Shown: positions 24,406 to 32,700 of the stretch, in pieces
How the letters are laid out: each line of letters begins with the position of its first letter
Position numbering within the stretch: position 1 is the stretch's first letter
NCBI GenBank assembly: GCA_965229005.1
Contig: CBDDIP010000002.1
Location: forward strand, 3,596,001-3,660,000
DNA length: 64,000 nt
Reading direction: 5' to 3'
DNA from: CBDDIP01 sp965229005
GTDB lineage: Bacteria > Actinomycetota > Acidimicrobiia > Acidimicrobiales > Ilumatobacteraceae
Program-made: the position numbers and the translations under genes
Notes under the pieces: model-generated
The model's database searches: none
Seen by the model: the letters and a program-made list of their open reading frames with translations, nothing else
Told to the model about the DNA's origin: nothing

Positions 24406-25524
24406 GTGACGCAGACCGCATCGTGGTTGATCGCCGCGGATGACCGCACCGGCGCCCTCGAGGTGGCCGGCGCGTGCGCTCGCGACGGGGCACCCGTTGC
24501 CGTCGTTGCCGGCATCAGCAGTCACGTACGCGTGCCAGGGGTCGTCGACCTCGCCACGCGCCACCTCAGCGCATCGACGGCCGCTGAACGCGCACGGACG
24601 GTCGATCGCGTGGGCGTTGCTTCGGTTCACGCGCACAAGATCGACTCGACGCTGCGCGGCAACTGGGCCGCGGAGATCGCGGCACGTCACGGTACGAGCG
24701 GACGGCCGGTGCTCGTCGTCCCGGCGTTGCCGGCGCTCGGGCGGATCTGTCGCGATGGCACGGTGCTCGAGCACGGGCGACCCGTTGCGCACGGTGACGA
24801 TGCCCGACGCACTGCCGCCGACAGCCGGCCCGCGGCACTCCTCCTCGCGGCCGGCGCACCGGCGGTCATCGAGCTCGCCGACGCCGACGCCGTCCGGCGT
24901 TGGTTCCTGGCGGCGGACGGCATCGCCGTTGCCGACGCCGCCACCGAAGCCGACCTCGCGGCGATCGGGTCCGCCTGGGCAGCCGCCGGCGCGACCACGC
25001 TGCTCGCCGGCACGTCGGCCAGCATCGCCGCCAGCATCGCAGCGCTGGCACCGGAGCGGTCCGTTCCACGGTCGCCGCACATCGGCGCCGGGCGAATCGT
25101 CGTCGTCTGCGGATCGCTGCATCCGGCGGCTCGCCGTCAGATCGCCGCACTCGAAGCGGCGGTGGCCGACCACAGCGTGGACGGATCGATGATCGACATC
25201 GTGACGAGCGCGGTGCCTGCTCGCGTGCCCGTTGATCCTCGCGACGCGGAGGCCACGGCGGCCGACCTCGCAGCACGAGCGGGCGGACTGATCGCTGGCG
25301 AGGGCGTCGCCGCGGTGATCGTCCTCGGCGGCGACACCGCTGCGGCACTGATGGGCGAGACCACCTGGCTCGTCGGCGGCACCGTTGCACCTGGAACTCC
25401 CTGGTCGCGGCGTGCTGGCGATGCTGCGCTGCACGTGACGCGAGCCGGCGGGTTCGGCGACGACGAAGCGCTGGTCCGCTTGATCCATGCCTTGGCACCG
25501 AGCCCCGCTGGACGTCGATCATGA
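24406..25524 (+). CDS. Four-carbon acid sugar kinase (DUF1537, OtnK-like)
   Basis: A 372-residue kinase of the four-carbon acid sugar type, which phosphorylates threonate or erythronate. Family features are AADDRTGALEVAGA at the N-terminus, KIDSTLRGNW near residue 78 and the C-terminal RAGGFGDDEALVRLI. The GTG at 24406 gives the right beginning. It overlaps the PdxA2 start by four bases. Together the two genes form the kinase/dehydrogenase pair of D- or L-threonate, or D-erythronate, breakdown; the first oxidation enzyme (OtnD-type) is not in the window. The choice of acid is undecided. Confidence 0.85.
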   Translation: MTQTASWLIAADDRTGALEVAGACARDGAPVAVVAGISSHVRVPGVVDLATRHLSASTAAERARTVDRVGVASVHAHKIDSTLRGNWAAEIAARHGTSGRPVLVVPALPALGRICRDGTVLEHGRPVAHGDDARRTAADSRPAALLLAAGAPAVIELADADAVRRWFLAADGIAVADAATEADLAAIGSAWAAAGATTLLAGTSASIAASIAALAPERSVPRSPHIGAGRIVVVCGSLHPAARRQIAALEAAVADHSVDGSMIDIVTSAVPARVPVDPRDAEATAADLAARAGGLIAGEGVAAVIVLGGDTAAALMGETTWLVGGTVAPGTPWSRRAGDAALHVTRAGGFGDDEALVRLIHALAPSPAGRRS

Positions 25525-26519
25525 CGACACCGATGGGCATCACCATGGGCGACCCCTCCGGTGTCGGGCCGGAGATCGTGTTGCGCCGCTTCGCATCGGG
25601 CGAGCTCGGCCACGATGCCGCGCGCCCGGTCGTCGTCTACGGCGACGCGGCGATCCTGCGGCGCGGCGCCGAACTGCTGAGCATCGACGTGCCGATTCTT
25701 GCGGTCGAGAGTGCTGGAGCGTTCGACGCATCGGCGCTGACGGTCGTCGACCTCGGGGCACTCGGCACCGACGGGCTTCGGCCCGGCGAGCTCGACGCGG
25801 CGAGTGGGGCCGCAGCTCGCGCCTACGTCGTGCGCGCCACCAACGATGCGCTCGCCGGTGAGATCGCCGGCATCGTCACCATGCCGATGAACAAGGAGGC
25901 GACGCAGCTCTCCGACCCGACGTTCGTCGGCCACACCGAGCTCGTTGCCGCGTTGTGCGGTGCCGAACGGGTGACGATGATGCTCACCACAGCACTCGAC
26001 GACGGCAGCCAGTTCGCAGTGACGCACGTCAGCACGCACTGCTCGCTGCGCGAGGCGATCGAACGAGTGCGCGCCGAGCGCGTGCTCGACGTCGTTCGTC
26101 TGACGCACGACACGCTGGCTCGCTTCCTCCCCTCACCGCGGATCGCCGTGTGTGGGCTGAACCCCCACGCCGGCGAGCACGGGCTGTTCGGCAACGAGGA
26201 CATCGAGCACATCGCACCGGCCATCGCCGCGGCAACCGCCGACAGCATGGACGTCAGCGGGCCGCATCCGGCCGACACCGTGTTCTTCCAAGCCGTGCGT
26301 CGCCATCGCTACGACGCCATCGTGTGCATGTACCACGACCAGGGACACGGACCGATGAAGCTGCTCGCGTTCGACACCGGGGTCAACGTCACGCTCGGCC
26401 TGCCGATCATCCGCACGTCGGTCGATCACGGCACGGCGTTCGACATCGCCTGGCAGGGCATCGCCTTCACCGACTCGTTGGGCCACGCGCTCGACTACGC
26501 GTGGAAGCTCGCCGGTTGA
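25521..26519 (+). CDS. pdxA2: 4-hydroxythreonine-4-phosphate dehydrogenase-family protein (PdxA2)
   Basis: A 332-residue PdxA-type enzyme that oxidises and decarboxylates a 4-phospho acid. Hallmarks are GITMGDPSGVGPEI at the start, the metal-binding His in SHVSTHCSLREA-type context, GLNPHAGEHGLFGNED, and YHDQGHGPMKLLAFDTGVNVTLGLPIIRTSVDHGTAFDIA. Next to a DUF1537 kinase it most likely belongs to the PdxA2 branch of threonate/erythronate catabolism instead of pyridoxine synthesis. It starts in an ATGA overlap with the kinase and ends 49 bases before a convergent UspA gene. NAD+ is the expected cofactor. Confidence 0.88.
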   Translation: MTTPMGITMGDPSGVGPEIVLRRFASGELGHDAARPVVVYGDAAILRRGAELLSIDVPILAVESAGAFDASALTVVDLGALGTDGLRPGELDAASGAAARAYVVRATNDALAGEIAGIVTMPMNKEATQLSDPTFVGHTELVAALCGAERVTMMLTTALDDGSQFAVTHVSTHCSLREAIERVRAERVLDVVRLTHDTLARFLPSPRIAVCGLNPHAGEHGLFGNEDIEHIAPAIAAATADSMDVSGPHPADTVFFQAVRRHRYDAIVCMYHDQGHGPMKLLAFDTGVNVTLGLPIIRTSVDHGTAFDIAWQGIAFTDSLGHALDYAWKLAG

Positions 26520-26568
26520 TCGCGAGCGAGTCGCCCAGCGCGTGAGCGAGCGGCACCGCAGCGAGTTG

Positions 26569-27027
26569 TTACTTGACCACCAACACGGGGATGTCGGCCT
26601 CGCGCAGCACCGCTGACGACACCGACGGGGCGAGGAGACGCGAGAACCAGCTGCGCTCGTGCGAACCGATGACCACGACGTCCACCTGGTGCCGGTGCGC
26701 GGCGTCGAGGATCGCGGTCGCCGCGTCGCCGGTGTCCGTCAGTGGTTCGGCGCCGTCGATGCTGGCCTTCGTCGCCACGTCGGTGGCCACCGACTCCGAG
26801 GCCTCAGCGGCTTGGCGCGCGGCGGGGTCGTCAGCTCCGGCCGGGGGGAAGGCCATCATCGGCATCGTTGCCGGGTAGACGTAGGCCCAGGCCATCGACG
26901 CGTCAGGCGTCGGTTCGGCAACATTGATGACGAGGTACTCGGCGCCGTCACCGAACAGCTGATGGGCCACGCGTGCTGCTTCGACGGAGGAATCGGACTC
27001 GTCTGCGGCGATCAAGATGCGTGTCAT
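26569..27027 (-). CDS. Universal stress protein (UspA family)
   Basis: A 152-residue universal stress protein. It begins MTRILIAADESDSSVEAARVAHQLFG and ends VDVVVIGSHERSWFSRLLAPSVSSAVLREADIPVLVVK. The ATP-binding G-x2-G-x9-G motif of Usp proteins is broken (GSHERS instead of GSHG-like), so it is probably of the non-ATP-binding type. Usp proteins act in dormancy and stress adaptation. The ATG at 27027 is chosen; the frame upstream is only antisense. It is divergent from the DEAD-box helicase leader. Confidence 0.85.
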   Translation of the reverse strand: MTRILIAADESDSSVEAARVAHQLFGDGAEYLVINVAEPTPDASMAWAYVYPATMPMMAFPPAGADDPAARQAAEASESVATDVATKASIDGAEPLTDTGDAATAILDAAHRHQVDVVVIGSHERSWFSRLLAPSVSSAVLREADIPVLVVK

Positions 27028-27217
27028 GTCTGGCACGTACCCCGAACGGGGAACAGCCACACGCCCGTTCTGGCCGTTGGCGGCGATAGCCTGTTGCCTG
27101 CGTGCCACCCCCCGGCCCGCGGTCGAGTGCAGCGCACCCTTTGCGCCCCGTGTCCCTCGCTCCTTCGAGAGCGGCAGGCCTTGCAACAACGGCCACCTTT
27201 CGAAGAATGGACAACTC

Positions 27218-28744
27218 ATGACGTACCCCCCTCGCTCGGAACGACGCGCGCCGCGCCACCGCGGCCGCCCGAACCAGCAGCACCGCCCGAACGGGCAGAC
27301 GGATCGCTTCGGCAACACGCCGGCGTTCGTCGACACCCCCAACGCACCGATCGACAGCGCCATCGAGCACTTCGGTGACATCGAACTGCCGCGTGGCGTC
27401 GTCCAGGCGCTCGCCGGCCTCGGCGCGACCGAGCCGTTCGCCATCCAGACCGCGACGCTTCCCGACTCGATGGCCGGGCGCGACGTGCTCGGCCGTGGCC
27501 GCACCGGCAGCGGCAAGACGCTCGCCTTCGCGATCCCCACCGTGATGGCGTTGCACCGCTCGTCGCGTCAGCGCATGCCGCTGCGCCCGCGGGCACTGGT
27601 GCTCGTCCCCACTCGCGAACTGGCCAATCAGGTCGCCGCGGCGTTCCGCCCGTTGGCCACCGCGCTGAACATGCGCGTCACCACCGTGTTCGGCGGCGCC
27701 GGCCAGGGTCCGCAGGTCAACGCGATGCGTGCCGGCGTCGACATCGTCGTCGCCTGCCCGGGTCGCTTGGAAGACCTCATCCAGCAGGGCCACTGCCAGC
27801 TCGATCGCGTCGAGGTCACCGTCCTCGACGAGGCCGACCACATGGCCGACCTCGGCTTCCTTCCCGGTGTGAAGCGCATCCTCGATCGCACCCCGTCGGG
27901 CACGCAGCGCCTGCTGTTCTCGGCCACGCTGGACAACGGCGTCGACGTGCTCGTCAAGCGCTACCTGCAGAACCCGATCGTCCACTCGGTGGAGCCCGAG
28001 GTGACCGAGGAAGCAACGATGGTGCACCACGTGCTCACCACGTCGATGGCCAACAAGCCGTCGCTGATCGAGGCGTTGGCCGGCGGCCAGGCACGTTCGC
28101 TGCTGTTCACCCGCACCAAGCACGGTGCGAAGAAGGTCGCCAAGCAGCTGAGCATGCGCGGCATCCCAGCCGTCGAGCTGCACGGCAACTTGTCGCAGAG
28201 CGCCCGTGAGCGCAACCTGTCGCTGTTCAGCAGCGGCGAGGTGCTCGTGCTCGTCGCCACCGACATCGCCGCTCGTGGCATCCACGTCGACGAGATCGGT
28301 CTCGTCGTCCACGTCGATCCGCCGGCCGAGCACAAGGCCTACCTGCACCGCTCCGGCCGCACGGCTCGCGCCGGCGCCAGCGGCACGGTCGTCACCTTGA
28401 TGACGCCGGAGCAGAAGAACGACGTTCGCTCGCTCATGCGCTCGGCGAAGATCGACCCGACGATCACGTCCGTCGAGCCCGGCCACCCGATGATCGGTCA
28501 GCTGACCGGTCCGTCGGCACCGCGCCAGAAGGTTCGTGCCGAGGCGATGGAAGCCAGCTACGAGCGCCCGGAGCGCGGCCCGCGTCCCGGCGGTCCGCGC
28601 CAGGATCGTGGCCGTTCGAACGGCGCGGCTCCGTCCGCACCTCGTGGCGCACGCACCGGCCAGCCCGGTGCTCGCAGCGGTGGTCAGCCGGGCTCACGTC
28701 CCGGCCAGGGCGGCCGCGGCCGTCGCGTAGCCTCCGGTAGATGA
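27218..28744 (+). CDS. DEAD-box RNA helicase
   Basis: A 508-residue ATP-dependent RNA helicase. Motifs in order: Q-motif region EPFAIQTATLPDSMAGRDVLGRGRTGSGKT (Walker A, GSGKT), PTRELA, ACPGRL, DEAD in VLDEADHMADLGF, SAT, and HRSGRTARAG (motif VI). Beyond about residue 430 the tail is rich in Arg, Gly and Pro (PRGARTGQPGARSGG), a flexible RNA-binding end. Such helicases remodel ribosomal or mRNA structure, often in cold. The ATG at 27218 is used; a 190-base leader lies upstream. Its stop overlaps the phosphofructokinase start by four bases. Confidence 0.9.
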   Translation: MTYPPRSERRAPRHRGRPNQQHRPNGQTDRFGNTPAFVDTPNAPIDSAIEHFGDIELPRGVVQALAGLGATEPFAIQTATLPDSMAGRDVLGRGRTGSGKTLAFAIPTVMALHRSSRQRMPLRPRALVLVPTRELANQVAAAFRPLATALNMRVTTVFGGAGQGPQVNAMRAGVDIVVACPGRLEDLIQQGHCQLDRVEVTVLDEADHMADLGFLPGVKRILDRTPSGTQRLLFSATLDNGVDVLVKRYLQNPIVHSVEPEVTEEATMVHHVLTTSMANKPSLIEALAGGQARSLLFTRTKHGAKKVAKQLSMRGIPAVELHGNLSQSARERNLSLFSSGEVLVLVATDIAARGIHVDEIGLVVHVDPPAEHKAYLHRSGRTARAGASGTVVTLMTPEQKNDVRSLMRSAKIDPTITSVEPGHPMIGQLTGPSAPRQKVRAEAMEASYERPERGPRPGGPRQDRGRSNGAAPSAPRGARTGQPGARSGGQPGSRPGQGGRGRRVASGR

Positions 28745-29862
28745 GCTCGTCGATCCGGCGCATCGCCCTCTCCACCGGAGGTGGTGATGCGCCCGGGTTG
28801 AACGCGGTGATCCGTGCGGCCACCTTGGCCGCATGCAACCGTGGATGGGAAGTCGTCGGGATTCGCGACGGCTTCAACGGTCTGATGTTCCCCGACCAGT
28901 ACCCGCACGGCGGGCTGGTCCAGCTGACGCGCGAGTCGGTGCGTGGCATCGTCCACCAGGGCGGCACGATCATCGGCACCACGAACCGGGGCAACCCGAC
29001 GCGGTTCCCGGTGCAGCAGCCGGACGGTTCGTGGATCGAAGAGGATCGCACCGAGGAGCTGCTGGGTCACTTCGCCGCCAACGGCATCGACGCCCTGATC
29101 ACGATCGGTGGCGACGGATCGCTGACGATCGGCAACCACCTGCACGAGGCCGGCCTGCGCGTGATCGGCGTGCCGAAGACGATCGACAACGATCTCGAAG
29201 AGACCACCTCGACGTTCGGCTTCGACACCGCAGTGAGCTTCGCCGGTGAGTGCATCGACCGGCTGTTCTCCACCGCCACGTCGCACGGTCGCGTGATCGT
29301 CGTCGAGGTGATGGGCCGCTACGCCGGCTGGATCGCGTTGCACGCCGGCACCGCTTCGGGCGCGCACGCGATCCTGATCCCGGAGATCCCGTTTCGCCTC
29401 GAGCCCGTCGCTGCGACGATCGCTCAACGCGAGGAGCGCGGCGCCAAGTTCTCGATCGTCGTCGTCGCCGAGGGCGCCACTCCGGTCGGTGGTGAGGTGA
29501 GCATCATCGGCAAGTCGGTCGGCCAGGCCGAGCGGCTCGGTGGCATCGGCGCCAAGGTCGCCGCCGAGCTCGAACGACTGACCGGCAAGGAAGCCCGCAC
29601 CGTGGTGCTCGGTCACCTGCTGCGCGGCGGTTCGCCGACGTCGTTCGATCGCCTGCTCGGCCTGCGCTTCGGCGCCGCCGCCGTGCGCGCGCTGGCCGAA
29701 GGCGAGAACGGTGTGATGGTCGCGCTGCACGAACCGACCGTGAACTACGTGCCGCTGTCCTCCGCGATCAGCCGCCAGAAGTGCGTCCCCGTCGACTGCG
29801 ACACGATGCTCACCGCCAGGGACATGGGCATCAACTTCGGCGACGCGATGCCCCTCCCCTGA
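28741..29862 (+). CDS. pfkA: 6-phosphofructokinase (mixed Gly/Lys type)
   Basis: A 373-residue phosphofructokinase. The donor-site motif GGDGS, with Gly at the position that is Asp in PPi-users, occurs near residue 123. The second site is PKTIDND near residue 144, where ATP-PFKs usually have Gly. This Gly-Lys pair marks the mixed group III of actinobacterial PFKs, whose donor (ATP or PPi) cannot be read from motifs alone. Further sites are MGRYAGW and RGGSPTSFDR. It starts in the ATGA overlap with the helicase gene, so the two are cotranscribed, and a strong hairpin follows at 29870. It catalyses the committed step of glycolysis. Confidence 0.9.
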   Translation: MSSSIRRIALSTGGGDAPGLNAVIRAATLAACNRGWEVVGIRDGFNGLMFPDQYPHGGLVQLTRESVRGIVHQGGTIIGTTNRGNPTRFPVQQPDGSWIEEDRTEELLGHFAANGIDALITIGGDGSLTIGNHLHEAGLRVIGVPKTIDNDLEETTSTFGFDTAVSFAGECIDRLFSTATSHGRVIVVEVMGRYAGWIALHAGTASGAHAILIPEIPFRLEPVAATIAQREERGAKFSIVVVAEGATPVGGEVSIIGKSVGQAERLGGIGAKVAAELERLTGKEARTVVLGHLLRGGSPTSFDRLLGLRFGAAAVRALAEGENGVMVALHEPTVNYVPLSSAISRQKCVPVDCDTMLTARDMGINFGDAMPLP

Positions 29863-29869
29863 CCACCGG

Positions 29870-29916
29870 AACTGGATGTCTGCGCGCAGCAATATGCCGC
29901 GCGCAGACATCCAGTT
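29870..29916 (+). terminator. Terminator hairpin downstream of pfkA (18-bp perfect stem)
   Basis: Arms of 18 bases (29870-29887 and 29899-29916) pair perfectly around an 11-base loop agcaatatgcc. The outer part, aactggatgtct, recurs in two more hairpins within 1.3 kb. It begins seven bases after the pfkA stop. Confidence 0.8.
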
Positions 29917-29940
29917 GCGGGATCTCGTCGACCTCGTAGC

Positions 29941-30375
29941 GTGCTGCAGGTGTTCGAGGTTCGGATGACGGACGAGGTCGATGCCGCTGGGGTCGAGGAG
30001 CTTCGCGACGCAGTCATCGCCTTCAACGTGGCGACGACCGGCTTCGACGACGGGCGGGCACTCGGGTGCCTGCTGCGTGACGACGACGGACGACTCATCG
30101 CCGGGCTGGATGGGTTCACGTGGGGTGGCTACGCCATGATCGAGTGGCTCTGGGTGAGCGACGACCATCGCCACGAAGGTCTCGGCGCTCGACTCGTTGC
30201 CGCCGCGGAACACGAGGCGATCGATCGCGGGTGCACGGTGATCCGGGTCAACACGCACACCTTTCAGGCACCGGGTTTCTACGCGCGACTCGGCTACTCG
30301 CAGATCGGCAGCGCCGCAGAGACCCCGAACGGGCACGGCGAGCTGTTCCTCCAGAAGCATCTCGACGAACGGTGA
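29941..30375 (+). CDS. GNAT-family N-acetyltransferase
   Basis: A 144-residue GNAT acyltransferase. The acetyl-CoA loop R/Q-x-x-G-x-G/A is DDHRHEGLGARLVAAAE and the C-terminal part is NTHTFQAPGFYARLGYSQIG, typical of the fold. The acyl acceptor is not deducible. The GTG at 29941 and an in-frame ATG at 29965 are both possible; the first adds eight residues. It stops 33 bases before the convergent HAD gene, with a hairpin between. Confidence 0.75.
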   Translation: MLQVFEVRMTDEVDAAGVEELRDAVIAFNVATTGFDDGRALGCLLRDDDGRLIAGLDGFTWGGYAMIEWLWVSDDHRHEGLGARLVAAAEHEAIDRGCTVIRVNTHTFQAPGFYARLGYSQIGSAAETPNGHGELFLQKHLDER

Positions 30376-30422
30376 AACTGGATGTCCCAGACGCGGCTCT
30401 GCCGCGCGTCAGACATCCAGAT
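30376..30422. terminator. Two-way terminator hairpin between GNAT and HAD genes
   Basis: ctggatgtc (30378-30386) pairs with gacatccag (30412-30420), with a further inner GC-rich stem (cgcggc/gccgcg). It begins just after the GNAT stop and covers the last codons of the HAD gene, whose final residues NLDV are encoded by it. It is a sister of the hairpins at 29870 and 31092. Confidence 0.75.
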
Positions 30423-31074
30423 TCGAGATCGCGTCGGGGACGTCGGTGAAGCGGTCGACGAAGGCGTCGACGGCGAACGAAGCGAAGTCCGGCCTCGTGC
30501 GGATGCCGGCCTGCATCGTGGCGATGAACCGAAGACCCGCTCCTGTCGCCGCAGCCGCGTCGCCCGGTGAATCGCCGACGTAGACGCACTCCCTGGGGAG
30601 CGCGCCGGAGTCGGCCAGTAGCGCGTCGAAGACCCGAGGGCTCGGCTTGAGTTCGGCGACGTTGTCGGCGTGGTACACCCGCGCCAGGCGCTGTGAGAGC
30701 GGATGATCTGGGGCGATGAGGTGGCGGACCTCCTGCTCCGATCGCGACGTGAGGAGCATGACGGCGCGACCGGACGCGAGCAGCGCGTCGAGCACGTCGA
30801 GGTGCTCGTCGGGCAACACGTCGAGCAACCCGATCTCGATGTGCCGGTCGAACACCGGCAGGTACAGGCGCTCGTACTCGGTGAGGTCCACGCCCGGTGA
30901 ACGAATCGGCAGCGCGTCGAACAACGGCATGCCCCACGTTGCAAGGTGCACCGCCCGATCCATCGGCGCGCGGCCCATCATCTCCAGCACCTCGTTCTCC
31001 ATCACGAAGCACGCCGCCTCCGTCAGGAGCAGCGTGTCGTCGACGTCGAAGATCACCGTCGAGATGGCGGTCAC
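30409..31074 (-). CDS. HAD-superfamily hydrolase
   Basis: A 221-residue haloacid-dehalogenase-type phosphatase. Motif I is TVIFDVDDTLLL, motif II MLLTSRSEQEV, motif III lysine in VAELKPSPRVF and motif IV YVGDSPGDAAAATGAG. A helical cap lies between residues 15 and 95. The GTG at 31074 (VTAISTVIFDVDD) is used because the longer frame upstream is read from the terminator hairpin at 31092. The gene's own end is formed by the hairpin at 30376. The substrate is unknown. Confidence 0.8.
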   Translation of the reverse strand: MTAISTVIFDVDDTLLLTEAACFVMENEVLEMMGRAPMDRAVHLATWGMPLFDALPIRSPGVDLTEYERLYLPVFDRHIEIGLLDVLPDEHLDVLDALLASGRAVMLLTSRSEQEVRHLIAPDHPLSQRLARVYHADNVAELKPSPRVFDALLADSGALPRECVYVGDSPGDAAAATGAGLRFIATMQAGIRTRPDFASFAVDAFVDRFTDVPDAISNLDV

Positions 31075-31091
31075 GGCCGCATTCTGCTGCG

Positions 31092-31138
31092 AGTTGGATG
31101 TCTGGGCGCGGCACATTGCCGCGGTCGGACATCCACTT
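31092..31138 (-). terminator. Terminator hairpin downstream of ohrR
   Basis: tggatgtc (31095-31102) pairs with gacatcca (31128-31135), and inside cgcggc (31107-31112) pairs with gccgcg (31118-31123). It lies three bases beyond the ohrR stop and is the third member of the aactggatgtct family. Confidence 0.65.
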
Positions 31139-31141
31139 GCG

Positions 31142-31597
31142 TCAGTCGGCTGAATCCAGCGAGGCGGTGATTCGCTCGAGCTCGTGTTGGAGTCGTTGAC
31201 CGGTGGCGAGGTCGACGCCGAACTGGCTGCCGAGCTGGAAGGGCACGGTCGCTACCTGATCGCGCAGCGCCAGGCCGCTCGAGGTCAACGCCACGAGGAC
31301 GCGACGCTCGTCGTCCGGATCGCGTTCGCGGGTCACGTGGCCGGCCGACTCCAAGCGCTTCAGCAACGGGGTGAGCGTGCCACTGTCGAGCTGCAGCCGC
31401 TCCCCCAGCGCACCCACCGTCATCGTCTCGCCCGGGCCCGCGGCGTGCTCCCAGAGCACGAGCAGCACGAGGTACTGGGGATATGTCAGCCCGGCGGACT
31501 CGAGGAGAGGGCCGTACGCACGAGTCACGGCGCGGCTGGCCGCATACAGGGCGAAGCACAGCTGCCGATCCAGTTCGAGCTGCGGGTAGCGGGTCAC
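31142..31597 (-). CDS. ohrR: OhrR-type MarR regulator of organic peroxide resistance
   Basis: A 151-residue MarR regulator of the OhrR branch. The redox cysteine C14 lies in LELDRQLCFALYAASRAVT, the hallmark of peroxide-sensing OhrR. The winged helix is ALGERLQLDSGTLTPLLKRLESAGHVTRERDPDDERRVLVALT. When the cysteine is oxidised by organic peroxides, it releases the operator and the divergent ohr gene is expressed. The ATG at 31597 is used. The palindromes between the genes are its likely binding sites. Confidence 0.9.
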   Translation of the reverse strand: MTRYPQLELDRQLCFALYAASRAVTRAYGPLLESAGLTYPQYLVLLVLWEHAAGPGETMTVGALGERLQLDSGTLTPLLKRLESAGHVTRERDPDDERRVLVALTSSGLALRDQVATVPFQLGSQFGVDLATGQRLQHELERITASLDSAD

Positions 31598-31623
31598 GAC
31601 ACCAGTCTACGAGAAACTGGCAG

Positions 31624-31647
31624 TTGCGCAATCTGATTGTGCACAAT
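31624..31647. promoter_or_regulatory. OhrR operator region (two palindromes)
   Basis: Two dyads lie between the divergent genes: ttgcgcaa (31624-31631) and attgtgcacaat (31636-31647), the second a perfect 12-bp palindrome. Their position 13 bases before the ohr start and 27 from ohrR matches the shared operator of such pairs. Confidence 0.65.
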
Positions 31648-31659
31648 ATGATTGCACCG

Positions 31660-32079
31660 ATGAAGACGCTCTACACCACCACCGCAAACGCCACGGGCGA
31701 CGGCCGCAACGGTCACGCCACCTCCGACGACGGCATCCTCGATGTCGACCTGCGCATCCCCAAGGAGATGGGCGGCGCCGGCGGGGCCGCCAACCCGGAG
31801 ATGCTGTTCGCCGCCGGCTACGCGGCCTGCTTCCACTCGGCCCTGAAGGTGGTCTCCAAGGAGACCGGCGCCAACGTCGAGGGCTCCGAGGTCTCGGCCA
31901 CGGTGGGCATCGGCATGCTCGACGGCGGCGGCTTCGGGCTCGAGGTCGAGCTCGACGTCAGCCTCCCCAACGTCACCGACCGCGCTGCCGCCGAGGCAGT
32001 GGTCGCCCGGGCGCACGAGGTGTGCCCCTACTCCAACGCAACCCGCGGCAACATCCCGGTGAAGCTCACCGTCGTCTGA
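31660..32079 (+). CDS. ohr: Organic hydroperoxide reductase (OsmC/Ohr family)
   Basis: A 139-residue thiol peroxidase of the Ohr group. The two catalytic cysteines are in AACFHSALKVV and EVCPYSNATRGN. It reduces organic hydroperoxides in the cytoplasm, taking electrons from lipoylated proteins in characterised relatives. The ATG at 31660 (MKTLYTTTA) is the family-like start; an earlier ATG at 31648 would add four residues and touch the operator. It is divergent from its regulator OhrR and followed by a two-way terminator at 32098. Confidence 0.92.
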   Translation: MKTLYTTTANATGDGRNGHATSDDGILDVDLRIPKEMGGAGGAANPEMLFAAGYAACFHSALKVVSKETGANVEGSEVSATVGIGMLDGGGFGLEVELDVSLPNVTDRAAAEAVVARAHEVCPYSNATRGNIPVKLTVV

Positions 32080-32097
32080 CCCGTTCCCCACGTCTGG

Positions 32098-32128
32098 TCG
32101 CTGCGCCACCCATGCGCTGGCGCAGCGA
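32098..32128. terminator. Two-way terminator between ohr and TetR genes
   Basis: tcgctgcgcca (32098-32108) pairs perfectly with tggcgcagcga (32118-32128) across a nine-base loop. The hairpin ends one base before the stop of the convergent TetR gene. Confidence 0.75.
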
Positions 32129-32686
32129 TCACACGGTCAGCGACGTGAGTGCAGCGGAGCACTCACGCATGACGTCGTTCAACGGTCGCGCCCGACCGGT
32201 GAGCCAGCGCTCGAAGGCCACGCGCAGCACGGCGATGCCGGCCTCAGCGGCCAAGCTCGCCTGCGGTTCGCTGACGCCTCGCCGACGAAGGGCAGCACCC
32301 AACGAATTCGCGAGACCGGCGAGCTTGATCAGCTCGCGTTCGTGGAGCTCGCGATTCGCCGTGATCAGCGACTGACGTTGGCGCGAGAACGTGCGGTTGG
32401 CGCCGATCATCGACGCCGCCTCATCGAGTGCGAGGGCGATCGCCTCCATCGGTGACGATGTCGGGGGCGCGGCGTCGACGGCGGCGACCATCCGCACGCC
32501 GAGCATCTCCGACCCGGCGAACAGCACCTCGCGCTTGTCGGCGAAGTGGCGGAAGAAGGTGCGTGGCGTGACACCGGCACGCTCGGCGATCTCGGCGACC
32601 GTGGTCTGCTCGTACCCGTGCTCGACGTAGAGCGCCATCGCCGCCTCACGAAGTCGTCCGGCGGCTCCCGGTTCCCAGCGACCCAT
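32129..32686 (-). CDS. TetR-family transcriptional regulator
   Basis: A 185-residue TetR regulator. The DNA-binding part is LREAAMALYVEHGYEQTTVAEIAERAGVTPRTFFRHFADKREVLF, the rest helical. It starts 102 bases from the divergent epimerase gene, with two related 21-bp dyads between (32701-32721 and 32731-32751) where it probably binds. Its 3' end meets the terminator after ohr. The ligand is unknown. Confidence 0.86.
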   Translation of the reverse strand: MGRWEPGAAGRLREAAMALYVEHGYEQTTVAEIAERAGVTPRTFFRHFADKREVLFAGSEMLGVRMVAAVDAAPPTSSPMEAIALALDEAASMIGANRTFSRQRQSLITANRELHERELIKLAGLANSLGAALRRRGVSEPQASLAAEAGIAVLRVAFERWLTGRARPLNDVMRECSAALTSLTV

Positions 32687-32700
32687 GCCATGAGTCTAGG

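Noticed and set aside
22894..25488. Minus-strand 864-codon frame opposite the GGDEF/DUF1537 genes
   Set aside because: Composition is Arg-rich and shows no motif; it is a shadow of the real genes.
25521..26519. Pyridoxine synthesis gene pdxA
   Set aside because: The coupled DUF1537 kinase indicates the PdxA2 branch of threonate or erythronate catabolism.
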